Shown here: piece after piece, positions 26,852 to 35,621 of the stretch
Layout: each line of letters opens with the position of its first letter
Position numbering within the stretch: position 1 is the first letter of the stretch
DNA from: Pseudomonas californiensis
GTDB lineage: Bacteria; Pseudomonadota; Gammaproteobacteria; Pseudomonadales; Pseudomonadaceae
Assembly (NCBI RefSeq): GCF_021147775.1
Contig: NZ_JAGTPK010000026.1
Location: 1 to 64,000, forward strand
Length of the DNA stretch: 64,000 nt
Direction of reading: 5' to 3'
Made by a program: the position numbers and the translations under genes
The notes under the pieces: model-generated
The model's database searches: none
Seen by the model: only the letters and a program-made list of their open reading frames with translations
Told to the model about the DNA's origin: nothing

Positions 26852-28228
26852 ATGGCCATCAGCGTCTTCGACATGTTCAAAATCGGCATCGGGCCGTCCA
26901 GTTCTCACACGGTAGGGCCAATGCGGGCCGGGGCGCTGTTCGTGACCGAGCTACGCAATCAGGATCGCCTGCATAGCGTAGAACGGATAGAAGTTCGATT
27001 GTACGGTTCTCTGTCGGCGACGGGCATTGGTCATGGCAGCGACCGTGCCACCGTCATGGGCCTGATGGGCGAGTGGCCTGATCAGATCGACCCCAGCCAG
27101 GTCAATCAGCGCATTGACGCACTGCTGGCCGACGGCAATCTGCTGCTGGCGGGCGAGCAGTCGATCAACTTCGTCTGGGATCGCGACATGTGCCTGCTCA
27201 ACGAAAGCCTGCCGTATCACCCCAACGGCATGACACTGTGTGCCTATGGCAAGACTGGCGAACTGTTTGAACAGACCTACTATTCAGTGGGCGGCGGTTT
27301 CGTGATTGACGCCGAACAGGCAGCCAGCGGTGTGCTGGACAGCGATACCACCGTGCTGCCTTATGATTTCTTCAGCGGCGCGCAGTTGTTGAAACTGTGC
27401 AAGACCCACGGTATGAGCATTTCCGAACTGATGATGGCCAACGAAAAGGTCTGGCGCAGCGAAGAAGAGATACGCTCTAAAATCATGGTTATCTGGGCCG
27501 CCATGCAGGCCTGCGTCGACAAGGGGCTGACCGAAACCGGCATTCTGCCCGGCGGCTTGAATGTACGCCGTCGTGCGTACCGTCTGCACCAGAGCCTGCA
27601 GAACCTGGACAACCCGAACGTGATCGGCTCGACCCTCAGCGCAATGGAGTGGGTCAACCTGTTCGCACTCGCCGTGAACGAAGAAAACGCCGCAGGCGGG
27701 CGCATGGTAACCGCCCCCACCAATGGCGCGGCGGGCATCGTGCCAGCGGTGCTGCATTACTTCATGAAATTCAAACCCACTGCCAACGAAGACGACGTGG
27801 TGCGCTTCTTTTTGAGCGCGGCGGCCGTGGGCATTCTGTGTAAAAAGAATGCATCGATTTCAGGTGCCGAAGTCGGTTGCCAGGGCGAAGTGGGTTCTGC
27901 CTGCGCGATGGCCGCCGCCGGGCTTGCAGAGATTCTGGGCGCGACGCCGGAGCAGGTCGAGAACGCAGCAGAAATCGGCCTCGAACATAACCTCGGCCTG
28001 ACCTGTGATCCGGTGGGCGGGCTGGTTCAGATCCCATGCATCGAGCGCAACGCGATTGCCGCCGTGAAGGCGATCAACGCAGCGCAGATGGCGTTGCGCG
28101 GTGACGGCGAGCATCACATCTCGCTGGACCACGCCATCCGCACCATGCGCGACACAGGCGCAGATATGCACGACAAGTACAAGGAAACCTCGCGCGGTGG
28201 TCTGGCGGTCAACCTGATCGAGTGCTGA
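26852..28228 (+). CDS. sdaA: L-serine ammonia-lyase, iron-sulfur type
   Basis: The 458-residue single-chain serine dehydratase deaminates L-serine to pyruvate. SSSHTVGPMRAG near residue 16 is the family signature, and the alpha domain shows GGRMVTAPTNGAAG and the cysteines for a [4Fe-4S] cluster around GAEVGCQGEVGSACAM and GLTCDPVGG. I chose ATG 26852 over GTG 26849; AAGGA lies upstream. It is divergent from a LysR regulator. Confidence 0.95.
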   Translation: MAISVFDMFKIGIGPSSSHTVGPMRAGALFVTELRNQDRLHSVERIEVRLYGSLSATGIGHGSDRATVMGLMGEWPDQIDPSQVNQRIDALLADGNLLLAGEQSINFVWDRDMCLLNESLPYHPNGMTLCAYGKTGELFEQTYYSVGGGFVIDAEQAASGVLDSDTTVLPYDFFSGAQLLKLCKTHGMSISELMMANEKVWRSEEEIRSKIMVIWAAMQACVDKGLTETGILPGGLNVRRRAYRLHQSLQNLDNPNVIGSTLSAMEWVNLFALAVNEENAAGGRMVTAPTNGAAGIVPAVLHYFMKFKPTANEDDVVRFFLSAAAVGILCKKNASISGAEVGCQGEVGSACAMAAAGLAEILGATPEQVENAAEIGLEHNLGLTCDPVGGLVQIPCIERNAIAAVKAINAAQMALRGDGEHHISLDHAIRTMRDTGADMHDKYKETSRGGLAVNLIEC

Positions 28229-28274
28229 CCTTTGCGGTTACAAGGGCGGCGGGAGATCGCCGCCCGGACATGAC

Positions 28275-28907
28275 TCAGCCATGGAACAACGCTGAACCCG
28301 AATAAAAAATCCCGCCCAGCGCGACCAGCAGCAAGGTCAGGCTCGAAGCAATCTCGATCTTGCGCTTGTATTTCATCGCCAGCTTCCGTCGCATCAGGAA
28401 GATGTACGCGAACAGAATCGACAGATCGATGATGATCCAAAGTACCGACAACAGGGCAATACTGCCTTTGAACGACTCGGTTACATGGATGAACTGCGGA
28501 AAGAAAGACACGAAAAAGATGATGTCTTTCGGGTTGGAAATACCGATCAGAAAACCTGTTACAAGCCCACTGTGCTTTGTGACCACAGGTGCGGACGGAC
28601 CATTGAAGACAGGCGCATTTCGAAAGGAGTGCTTCAGGGCATCAGCCGCCAACCAGACGATGAAAAAGCAGCCGACCAGACTGATCCAGTTGAGCATGCG
28701 CTCGCTGATCGACAACGTCCCGGTCAGAATCAATGCGGCGACCATCACCAGCACCAGCGATGCCCAGTTGGTGCCCAGCGCCGTCAGCATCGCGCGCCGC
28801 GGACCGGACACCAGGCTGGTGTTGATGATCAACGCGACGACGGGGCCTGGCGTGATGATCAGCATGAACACGCTGAACATGTAGATCAGCAGCAATGAAA
28901 TATCCAT
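28275..28907 (-). CDS. LysE/RhtB-family amino acid exporter
   Basis: The 210-residue protein has six hydrophobic helices and the family motif TPGPVVALIINTSLVSGPRR near the N terminus. Such proteins export amino acids or derivatives. ATG 28907 is used; an in-frame TTG at 28916 overlaps the upstream stop. It begins five bases after the stop of the YqcI/YcgG-like gene, so the pair is an operon and the exporter may move that enzyme's product (inference). Confidence 0.85.
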   Translation of the reverse strand: MDISLLLIYMFSVFMLIITPGPVVALIINTSLVSGPRRAMLTALGTNWASLVLVMVAALILTGTLSISERMLNWISLVGCFFIVWLAADALKHSFRNAPVFNGPSAPVVTKHSGLVTGFLIGISNPKDIIFFVSFFPQFIHVTESFKGSIALLSVLWIIIDLSILFAYIFLMRRKLAMKYKRKIEIASSLTLLLVALGGIFYSGSALFHG

Positions 28908-28912
28908 AACAC

Positions 28913-29695
28913 TCAACGCTCTCTCAGGGCTTGGGTCTTGTCGACCTTGATATGCAGCGGGCAGCGGTCCAATGCCAGACCACCCGATTCATGCAGCTGA
29001 TATTGCTTCCACTCAAGGCTGTTGCGGTCGCCGAAAAAACCCAGGGTTTCAGGCACGACACCATCGTTATATTCGGCGATTCGCTGACGAATCTTCTGTC
29101 TGATCCTGCGACCGCTCTCATCCTCAGCGCTGGCTACTTCATCGAAGTTTTCCCGCGGATTGACGACAAATACGATGTGTTCGCCCAGTGAACGGCTCTT
29201 CATGGCGGTGTGGCCGGGGAAACTCATGTTGATAAAGAATGAAACCCCGTCGAAGTGGTAGGTCCACTCAGGCGTTTCGGGGTTTTTGCTGGCATTCGCA
29301 GGCCACGGGGCTGGGTCGTCGTCATGCAGTTGCTGAAGCAATGACCAGGCATACGCCTGTTCGTGAGCCAGACTCGAGAAATCGTTTTTTTCGAAAAGGA
29401 TAATCAGCGGACTGAACAGCCGCTTTTGCAGTGCCGTACTGTGAATGAACTTCACATACGCCTGCATGCCATCGCGAAGCTGCGCACGTTCCTCATCACG
29501 GGATATGAACAACAGCAGGCAACTGCCGGACTTGTTGGCTCTGCGCCCGAACAGACACGGAAAACCCTTGTCACTGAGAATGTTCTCAAACTGCTGATAG
29601 GCATGTGCCATCCATTGAGCCACAGGTGCAGCTTCAATGCCCAGCACGCGCCTGAGTTCCGTTTGACACACCAGCGTTCCAGACGTAGGCAGCAT
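28913..29695 (-). CDS. YqcI/YcgG-family protein, GntA-like heme-dependent N-hydroxylase candidate
   Basis: The 260-residue protein fits the YqcI/YcgG family: FPCLFGRRANKSGSCLLLFI near residue 45, WSLLQQLHDDDPAPWP mid-protein, FFINMSFPGHTAMKSRSLG, and a C-terminal QYQLHESGG. One member, GntA, is the heme enzyme that N-hydroxylates enduracididine-type guanidines in guanitoxin biosynthesis; whether this one shares the activity cannot be told. AGAGGG before ATG 29695 decides the start. It is followed by a LysE exporter and faces a LysR gene. Confidence 0.7.
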   Translation of the reverse strand: MLPTSGTLVCQTELRRVLGIEAAPVAQWMAHAYQQFENILSDKGFPCLFGRRANKSGSCLLLFISRDEERAQLRDGMQAYVKFIHSTALQKRLFSPLIILFEKNDFSSLAHEQAYAWSLLQQLHDDDPAPWPANASKNPETPEWTYHFDGVSFFINMSFPGHTAMKSRSLGEHIVFVVNPRENFDEVASAEDESGRRIRQKIRQRIAEYNDGVVPETLGFFGDRNSLEWKQYQLHESGGLALDRCPLHIKVDKTQALRER

Positions 29696-29818
29696 AATCC
29701 CTCTCGCACAAAGCCGATAAACACTGCCTGGGTGCTTTTGTTCTTTCCTGACAGTGATGAGCCGACAAGCTTGAAGGGACGCGGGCGAGTTTAAAAAGGG
29801 AAAAAGAGGTACCCTACC

Positions 29819-29854
29819 ATGACAAATAATCATGATGAATGTTGGCATGACTGA
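29819..29854 (+). promoter_or_regulatory. Possible 11-codon leader ORF overlapping the lysR start
   Basis: ATG 29819 has AGAGG about eight bases upstream and encodes M-T-N-N-H-D-E-C-W-H-D before TGA 29852-29854. The lysR start ATG 29847 lies inside its last codons, while lysR itself has no good ribosome site. Translational coupling is possible. Evidence is positional only. Confidence 0.3.
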
Positions 29855-30773
29855 ACGTATCCCCCCGCTTTACGCGCTCAGGGCCTTCGAGGTGGCGGCT
29901 CGATCATGTTCGTTCACCAAGGCTGCGCAAGAGTTGTCGCTGACCCAGAGTGCAATCAGCCGGCACATTCGGACGCTTGAAGAATCGCTGGGGTGCAGGC
30001 TTTTCGAACGCAACGGCCCGAAGATTTCGCTCAGTGACGAAGGGAGGCACCTGTCCAGTCAGCTCAAGATCGGCTTTCGGATCATCGAGGACGCTTGCCA
30101 GCCGTTTCGCGGCAAGGGCACCCATCTCAGGCTCAAGGCCCCCTCCACACTGACCATGAGGTGGTTGCTGCACGCGCTCGAAGGGTTCAATAAGCCCGGT
30201 ACTGCCCTGCCCGTGCAGCTTTCCAGCGTTTGGATGGACTTCGACAGCGTCGACTTTTATGCCGAACCCTATGACTGCGCAATTCTGCTGGGCAATGGCA
30301 ACTTCGGTGACAACGTCGATGCCTGCAAACTCTTCGATGAATGGCTGATCCCGATCTGCTCGGCCCAAACGCTGGGCGATCAGCCCTGGGGGCCTGAGAA
30401 CCTGAAATCTGCTGACCTTATTCACCCCTCGACAGACCGCCGGGACTGGCGCCGCTGGCTCAAGCGAATGGGGTTGAACGATCAGGTCAATCTGGACACT
30501 GGCAAGGTCTTCGACACGCTCGATCAGGGTATTACTGCTGCGGTCAGGGGCCACGGCGTGTCCATCGGGGACCTGTATCTGGTCGCCAGTGATCTTTACG
30601 AAGGACAGGTGTACTTGCCGTTCAATTGCGCGGTCGGAACGGGTGATGCGTACTATCTGGTCTGGCTGCAGGACAGCTTCAAGCGTCAACGCGTGATGGA
30701 GCTGCGCGACCATTTGCTGACCTGCCTGCCCGACATTTCCAGAATCCACGCCTATCTGCTGACAGCCACCTGA
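29847..30773 (+). CDS. LysR-family regulator
   Basis: The 308-residue protein has the HTH IPPLYALRAFEVAARSCSF, KAAQELSLTQSAISRHI and a LysR substrate domain with RGHGVSIGDLYLVASDL typical of the GcvA/AmpR group. ATG 29847 (MTERIPPLYAL) gives the usual short leader before the HTH; ATG 29832 is an alternative. It is divergent from the YqcI/YcgG-LysE operon with about 150 bases between starts, and probably controls it. Confidence 0.83.
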   Translation: MTERIPPLYALRAFEVAARSCSFTKAAQELSLTQSAISRHIRTLEESLGCRLFERNGPKISLSDEGRHLSSQLKIGFRIIEDACQPFRGKGTHLRLKAPSTLTMRWLLHALEGFNKPGTALPVQLSSVWMDFDSVDFYAEPYDCAILLGNGNFGDNVDACKLFDEWLIPICSAQTLGDQPWGPENLKSADLIHPSTDRRDWRRWLKRMGLNDQVNLDTGKVFDTLDQGITAAVRGHGVSIGDLYLVASDLYEGQVYLPFNCAVGTGDAYYLVWLQDSFKRQRVMELRDHLLTCLPDISRIHAYLLTAT

Positions 30774-30918
30774 GGTGAATTTCGCCAAATCTTGCTCGAG
30801 GCCGTACGATAGCCCACCGGGTCGCGTTCCGTTTGCTGACGAAGAGGCATGTGACCTGAAAATGTCGGCGCAATAGCGGCTGAGCTCAGCGATCAGAATC
30901 GAAAAAGCCCAGCCATGG

Positions 30919-31045
30919 CATAGCCAAAAACAAACCGCGCCTTTCTACCCCGATAGCCGCCACACCGTCGAACGCGACGCAAGGTTCAGGCTGAGCTCTG
31001 GCGCTGATCCGGGGGGCAGTCGGCATGGATGCCGATTGAGCTGCC
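30919..31045 (-). repeat. Dispersed intergenic repeat, copy 2 (inverted)
   Basis: Read on the minus strand this matches copy 1 at 25552-25680. The hairpin AGTCGGCAT-GG-ATGCCGATT at 31018-31037 is one base less perfect than in copy 1 but is extended by GGGCAG/CTGCCC arms. An open frame is present in both copies, yet differences between them hit first and second codon positions freely. Confidence 0.7.
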
Positions 31046-31064
31046 CGAGATATATTCCCTGAGA

Positions 31065-31092
31065 GCCAGCCTTCGCGAGCAAGCTCCCCCAA
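31065..31092. repeat. REP-like element
   Basis: The sequence gccttcgcgagcaagctccc corresponds to the conserved core of repetitive extragenic palindromes common in Pseudomonas genomes (family knowledge). Only one unit is present here and its distal arm is changed. It lies just after the stop of the M20 hydrolase gene. Confidence 0.5.
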
Positions 31093-31125
31093 GGGTGCAA
31101 CCACATCACCCGAACACGCATAGAT

Positions 31126-32283
31126 TCAGCCCACAGGCAGACACTGCTCCACCAGTGCAGTCCAGACTTTCACGCCGGGCTCGATGACCTGGTCGTTGAA
31201 GTCGTAGTACGGGTTGTGCAGGGCCGCCGAGGGTTTTTCTCCGTCAACGCCCATCCAGATGTACGCGCCTGGCAAAGCGTGCAGCATGAAGGCAAAGTCC
31301 TCGGAGGCCATCGATGGGTTGCAGCCCCACTGCACGTTGGCCTCGCCCACTGCCGTGACGGCGGCACGGCGTATGGTTGCGGCCGCTTCGACGTTGTTTT
31401 CGGTGACCGGATAACCGACGTTGTAGACCAGCTCCCCGCGCACTCCGAAGGCGGTCGGCAGACGCTCGACGAATTCGCCGATCAACTGCTGGACCTTCTC
31501 GCGCACCGGCGTTTGCAGGCAGCGTACGGTGCCACGCAGTACCGCTGTTTCCGGGATGACATTGATGGCTTCACCAGCGTTGAACTGGGTGATGCTGACT
31601 ACCGCTGAATCCAGCGGCGAAAGACGCCTGGAGACGATGGTTTGCAGGCCCAGCACCAGTTCGGCAGCGGCGACAATCGGGTCATTGCCCTTGTCCGGCA
31701 TCGCGGCGTGGCTGCCTTTGCCGGTCAGGGTTATTTCAAAAGTATCCAGAGACGCCATCATGGCACCGGGGTTGATCACCACTTTGCCCGCTGGCACGCC
31801 CGGCCAGTTGTGCAGCCCGTAGATCGCATCCATCGGAAAACGCTCGAACAAGCCATCTTCGATCATGCGTTGCGCCCCCCCGAGGTTCTCCTCGGCAGGC
31901 TGGAAGACGAAATGCACCGTGCCTTGAAACCGGCGGGTTTCGGCGAGGTGACGAGCGGTGGCGAGCAGAATCGCCGTATGCCCGTCATGTCCACAGGCGT
32001 GCATGCAGCCTTTGTGAGCCGACTTGTGCACGCTGTCGCCCAGTTCCTGAATCGGCAACGCGTCCATGTCGGCGCGGATGCCGATAGTTGGTCCGTCGCC
32101 CGTGCGCAAGGTGCCAACCACGCCGGTGCCACCGAGCCCACGATGGACTTCGATACCGAAGCCCGCCAGCAGCCCGGCGACTTTGTCCGAGGTCTGCAAC
32201 TCTTGAAACCCAAGCTCAGGCGCCGCGTGAATCGTCCGGCGCCAGACCGTGGCTTCGTCAATCAATGCTTTGGAAATGGTCAT
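31126..32283 (-). CDS. M20-family amidohydrolase (N-acyl amino acid / hippurate hydrolase type)
   Basis: The 385-residue metallopeptidase-fold enzyme shows the M20D motifs RADMDALPIQE, HACGHDGHTAILL, FQPAEENLGG, and C-terminal SMASEDFAFML. Family members deacylate N-acyl or N-acetyl amino acids. GGAG precedes ATG 32283 and the gene begins five bases after the aldehyde dehydrogenase stop. It is the last gene of a five-gene operon and may release an amino acid from an acylated substrate or intermediate. The actual substrate is unknown. Confidence 0.87.
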   Translation of the reverse strand: MTISKALIDEATVWRRTIHAAPELGFQELQTSDKVAGLLAGFGIEVHRGLGGTGVVGTLRTGDGPTIGIRADMDALPIQELGDSVHKSAHKGCMHACGHDGHTAILLATARHLAETRRFQGTVHFVFQPAEENLGGAQRMIEDGLFERFPMDAIYGLHNWPGVPAGKVVINPGAMMASLDTFEITLTGKGSHAAMPDKGNDPIVAAAELVLGLQTIVSRRLSPLDSAVVSITQFNAGEAINVIPETAVLRGTVRCLQTPVREKVQQLIGEFVERLPTAFGVRGELVYNVGYPVTENNVEAAATIRRAAVTAVGEANVQWGCNPSMASEDFAFMLHALPGAYIWMGVDGEKPSAALHNPYYDFNDQVIEPGVKVWTALVEQCLPVG

Positions 32284-32288
32284 GTCAT

Positions 32289-33806
32289 TTACTCCAGGCT
32301 CGCGCCGTAGCCAAAACTGGCGGCAGGCTTGGCCGCCGTTTCGACCCACACGCTTTTCACTTCGCTGTACTCACGCAAGGCATCCAGGCCCGAGGAGCGG
32401 CCATAGCCACTTTCACCGTAGCCGCCGAACGGCGAGCTGACGTGAATGGTTTTGTAACCATTGACCCAGAACGTCCCGGCGCGCACTTGCTTCGCCACCC
32501 GGTGTGCGCGACCCACGTCGCGGGTCCAGACACCACCGGCCAGGCCGAAACGGCTGTCATTGGCGATGCGGATTGCGTCCTCCTCGTCCTTGAACGGGAT
32601 CGCCACGACCACTGGACCGAAGATTTCTTCCTGCGCGCAATACAGCTCGTTGCTGCCCGCCAGTACGGTCGGATTGATGTAATAGCCCGGCTTGTCGGGG
32701 ATCGGATCAGCCTGTTGCCCGACCAGCTTCGCACCCTCTTTCAACGCACCTTCGACCATGGTTTTGACATGGTTGTACTGCTTGGCGTTGTTGATCGGGC
32801 CGATCTGGGTTTCCGGATCGCTCGGGTCGCCGACCTTGAACTGAGTGGCGGCCACTGCCAAAGCGTTGGTGAATTTCTCGAAGATCGATTCCTGTACCAA
32901 CAGGCGCGAACCGGACACGCAGCTCTGCCCGGCCCCGGAGAAGATTGCTGCCTGAGCGCCGCGCAAAGCGACCTCAAGGTCTGCGTCCTCAAACACGATA
33001 TTGGCTGACTTGCCGCCCAGCTCCAATACCGCAGGGATACAGCGTTGCGCCGCTGCCACGGCGATGTGGCGGCCGGTTGCAGGCGAGCCGACAAACACCA
33101 CCTTGCGGATATCGGCCTTGGCGATGAAGGACTGGCCGATGGAATGACCGAACCCGGCAATGACGTTGACCAGCCCTTTGGGTACGCCCGCACGCTCGAT
33201 CAGTACACCGACGATCAGCGAGCTCAGCGGCGTCAGCTCGGACGGCTTGAGGATGACCGCGTTACCCGCAGCAATCGCCGGGGCGATCTGCCAACCGCAG
33301 GTAAAGATCGGCGCGTTCCACGGAGTAATCTGCAGCACCGTACCCAGTGGCTCGTAAGTGACGTAGTTCAGGTGCGTGGTCGGCACCGGAATGACCTCGC
33401 CGTGCAGCTTGTCGGCCCACCCGGCGTAGTACTCGAACATTTCGGCGACCTTGAGCACTTCCACACGGGCGTCACGGATCGGCTTGTTGGCCGTCAGGGA
33501 TTCGACCTGCGCCAGATTTTCCAGCTCATCGCGAATCAGACTGCCGACCTGATACATCGCCCGACCACGCGCCTGGGCGGTCAGTGCCCACCATTGCTGC
33601 TGAGCCGCTTTGGCGGCCTTGTCAGCCACTTGGACCAGTGATTCGTCGGCGTCTGGAAAGCTCAGCAACAGACTGTCGTCATGCGCGTTGCGTACTTCGA
33701 CCGGCGCGCCGTGGCCTTCGATGAACTCACCGCCCACGTAGCTGGCGACGACGCTGCGATCGCCCCAGTAAGGACGCATCAATTCGAGGATTTTTGCAGT
33801 GTTCAT
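32289..33806 (-). CDS. NAD(P)-dependent aldehyde dehydrogenase (betaine-aldehyde/aromatic type)
   Basis: The 505-residue enzyme has catalytic Glu in LELGGKSANIVF, catalytic Cys in GAGQSCVSGSRLL, and the cofactor loop FVGSPATGRHIA. Family members oxidise diverse aldehydes and the substrate cannot be read from sequence. The start at 33806 shares one base with the stop of the upstream dehydrogenase gene (TGATG). It sits in the middle of an operon with a 3-hydroxyisobutyrate-dehydrogenase-like protein and an M20 hydrolase. Confidence 0.87.
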   Translation of the reverse strand: MNTAKILELMRPYWGDRSVVASYVGGEFIEGHGAPVEVRNAHDDSLLLSFPDADESLVQVADKAAKAAQQQWWALTAQARGRAMYQVGSLIRDELENLAQVESLTANKPIRDARVEVLKVAEMFEYYAGWADKLHGEVIPVPTTHLNYVTYEPLGTVLQITPWNAPIFTCGWQIAPAIAAGNAVILKPSELTPLSSLIVGVLIERAGVPKGLVNVIAGFGHSIGQSFIAKADIRKVVFVGSPATGRHIAVAAAQRCIPAVLELGGKSANIVFEDADLEVALRGAQAAIFSGAGQSCVSGSRLLVQESIFEKFTNALAVAATQFKVGDPSDPETQIGPINNAKQYNHVKTMVEGALKEGAKLVGQQADPIPDKPGYYINPTVLAGSNELYCAQEEIFGPVVVAIPFKDEEDAIRIANDSRFGLAGGVWTRDVGRAHRVAKQVRAGTFWVNGYKTIHVSSPFGGYGESGYGRSSGLDALREYSEVKSVWVETAAKPAASFGYGASLE

Positions 33807-34699
33807 CACTTGTCTCCGTGACCGTAGAGGTGGGCATCGGTGCGTTGCACGATGGCGCAGAAGTCTTCTTTGTCTGCCAGGGTTTCGCTGCTGGCTTTCC
33901 ACAGTTGCGCGACGACACGCGACAGCGGCAGGTCCATGTCCAGGCTATCCGCCAGATCGCTGGCCAGGCCCACGTCCTTGCGCATCAGGCCCATGGTGAA
34001 CCCTGAGTCGTAGGCCTTGTTGAGCACCCAGTTGGGGAACATCACCTGTGTAGCGCCGCTGCGGCCGGAGCCGGCATTCAGGCCCTGCAAAAGCTTTTCG
34101 GGATCGACACCTGCCTTCGCCGCCATCGCGACCGCCTCGGCAGTGCTGATCAAGTGACACGCCGTCAGCATGTTGTTGGCGATCTTGGCCACGTTGCCTG
34201 CACCGCACTGGCCCACGTGAACCCGGACGCCACTCATGCCTTCAAGTACGGGCATGGCGCGGGCCAGATCGGCATCCTCGGCGCCGATGACCATCGACAT
34301 GGTGCCGGTCGCAGCACCTTTAGGGCCGCCGGACACAGGCGCGTCAATGAATGCGATGCCGGACTTGGCCAGCTCGGCGGCGACCTTGCGGCTCATTTCC
34401 GGGGTCGAGGTGGTCGTATCGACCACGATCAGCCCTGCACGGCCCAGTTCACGAATGCCGTCAGCGCCGAGGCAGACCGACTCGACATGCTCGGCCTTGG
34501 GCAGCGACAGGATCAGAACGTCGACGCTCTGGATCAGCGCTTTGCGGTCAGCCACAGGCTTCACGCCTTTGCTTTCAGCCTGGCTCAATGCAGCCTGCGA
34601 GAGGTCAAAGCCGCTGACGTCAAAACCTTTGCTCGCCAGCGTCGCCGCCATACCGCCGCCCATGTTGCCCAGCCCGATTACACCTGTCTTCAAAGTCAT
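33806..34699 (-). CDS. 3-Hydroxyisobutyrate dehydrogenase-family NAD(P) oxidoreductase (threonate-dehydrogenase-like)
   Basis: The 297-residue protein opens with the Rossmann motif VIGLGNMGGGMAATLASKGF, followed by the substrate motif DAPVSGGPKGAATGTMSMVI and the catalytic Lys region GAGNVAKIANNML. The family includes L-threonate dehydrogenase (LtnD), tartronate semialdehyde reductase and hydroxyisobutyrate dehydrogenase. AGAAG precedes the ATG. It is the third gene of the operon; the substrate is probably a beta-hydroxy acid, not further defined. Confidence 0.85.
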   Translation of the reverse strand: MTLKTGVIGLGNMGGGMAATLASKGFDVSGFDLSQAALSQAESKGVKPVADRKALIQSVDVLILSLPKAEHVESVCLGADGIRELGRAGLIVVDTTTSTPEMSRKVAAELAKSGIAFIDAPVSGGPKGAATGTMSMVIGAEDADLARAMPVLEGMSGVRVHVGQCGAGNVAKIANNMLTACHLISTAEAVAMAAKAGVDPEKLLQGLNAGSGRSGATQVMFPNWVLNKAYDSGFTMGLMRKDVGLASDLADSLDMDLPLSRVVAQLWKASSETLADKEDFCAIVQRTDAHLYGHGDK

Positions 34700-34713
34700 G
34701 TTCTGCTTCTCGA

Positions 34714-35604
34714 TTAGAGGTTTTGTACGAATTCAAGGATGACGTTGCCAGCCGCTTCGGGCTGGACCATGACGCGGCCCGGCACTTGCTGATGCGCGAC
34801 CTGATTGTCTTCAAGGATTGTGCGCAGTGTGTCCAGGCTCGCCGTGTGCAGGCCGATGGCGATGGCATGCGCCCGTTCACGGTTCACGCGTGGCAACGGC
34901 ATGCCGGGGTAATGCAGCGCGGCCGCAGCAGCATCCATGGCGCGCAGCACGCCACAACGGGTATCGGCCAACAGCACGTTGTCGCGCCAGGTCACCGCGT
35001 CGCCATACAACGCTCGCCAACGAGGCTCAAGCTGCGCAGGATCTGCCAGATAGGTGATGCTGAAAATGCCATCGACGGCGTTGGGATGCTGCTGCCAGCC
35101 GGGCACCCAAATCAATTCGGGGCGGTGTTGGTGACAGATAAAGTTGGAGGCGTCGGGCAGTTCTGGATCAATGAACAACCCCAGCGATACCACGGCCTCA
35201 TCAGGGCGACCGTCAGGCAGGGTCATGGCGCGTCGGAAATCGATACGGCCCTGGCTGCTCAGACCGGCGTCAACAAGCCGCGCATAATCAGCGTCGGCGT
35301 CCTTGCTGTGCAGCGCCACCAGCGAAACGCCTTCTTCGCCCCGGTCGAGAAACTCGCCCAACTGGCGCCCGAAGCAGAAACCGTTGACCGACCCCGTACC
35401 GAACCGGGAGCGATCGTGAATACCGATCAACTCGATGAAGTTGCTTTTGAACATCATCAGCGACGTCACACTGCCCCAGGGGTGATAGCTGACCGGCGAC
35501 GGCGCGAAGCCCATCCTGCGATACAGCTCAAGTGCAGCGGCATGGTCACGAACGGTGACCAATGGATGGTCGATACCTTGTGGAAACTGGGCAACAGCTG
35601 TCAT
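34714..35604 (-). CDS. VOC-superfamily (glyoxalase-like) protein
   Basis: The 296-residue protein has two VOC modules: IDHPLVTVRDHAAALELYRR starts the first, and GIFSITYLADPAQLEPRWRA the second. Metal ligands may be His13 at the first module and the Glu in NFIELIG, but a full 2-His-1-carboxylate set is not obvious. VOC proteins include dioxygenases, lyases and isomerases. It lies 14 bases upstream of the dehydrogenase start and 17 bases downstream of the acetyltransferase stop. Confidence 0.75.
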   Translation of the reverse strand: MTAVAQFPQGIDHPLVTVRDHAAALELYRRMGFAPSPVSYHPWGSVTSLMMFKSNFIELIGIHDRSRFGTGSVNGFCFGRQLGEFLDRGEEGVSLVALHSKDADADYARLVDAGLSSQGRIDFRRAMTLPDGRPDEAVVSLGLFIDPELPDASNFICHQHRPELIWVPGWQQHPNAVDGIFSITYLADPAQLEPRWRALYGDAVTWRDNVLLADTRCGVLRAMDAAAAALHYPGMPLPRVNRERAHAIAIGLHTASLDTLRTILEDNQVAHQQVPGRVMVQPEAAGNVILEFVQNL

Positions 35605-35621
35605 GTGCGGGCTTCCCTGAG

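Larger units (their letters stand above)
30774..31125. other. 352-base intergenic region with repeat copy 2 and a REP-like element
   Basis: No supported gene. 30919-31045 is the reverse-complement copy of the repeat at 25552-25680, and 31065-31092 (gccttcgcgagcaagctccc) matches the core of Pseudomonas REP elements. The first 140 bases after the lysR stop show nothing clear. Confidence 0.6.
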
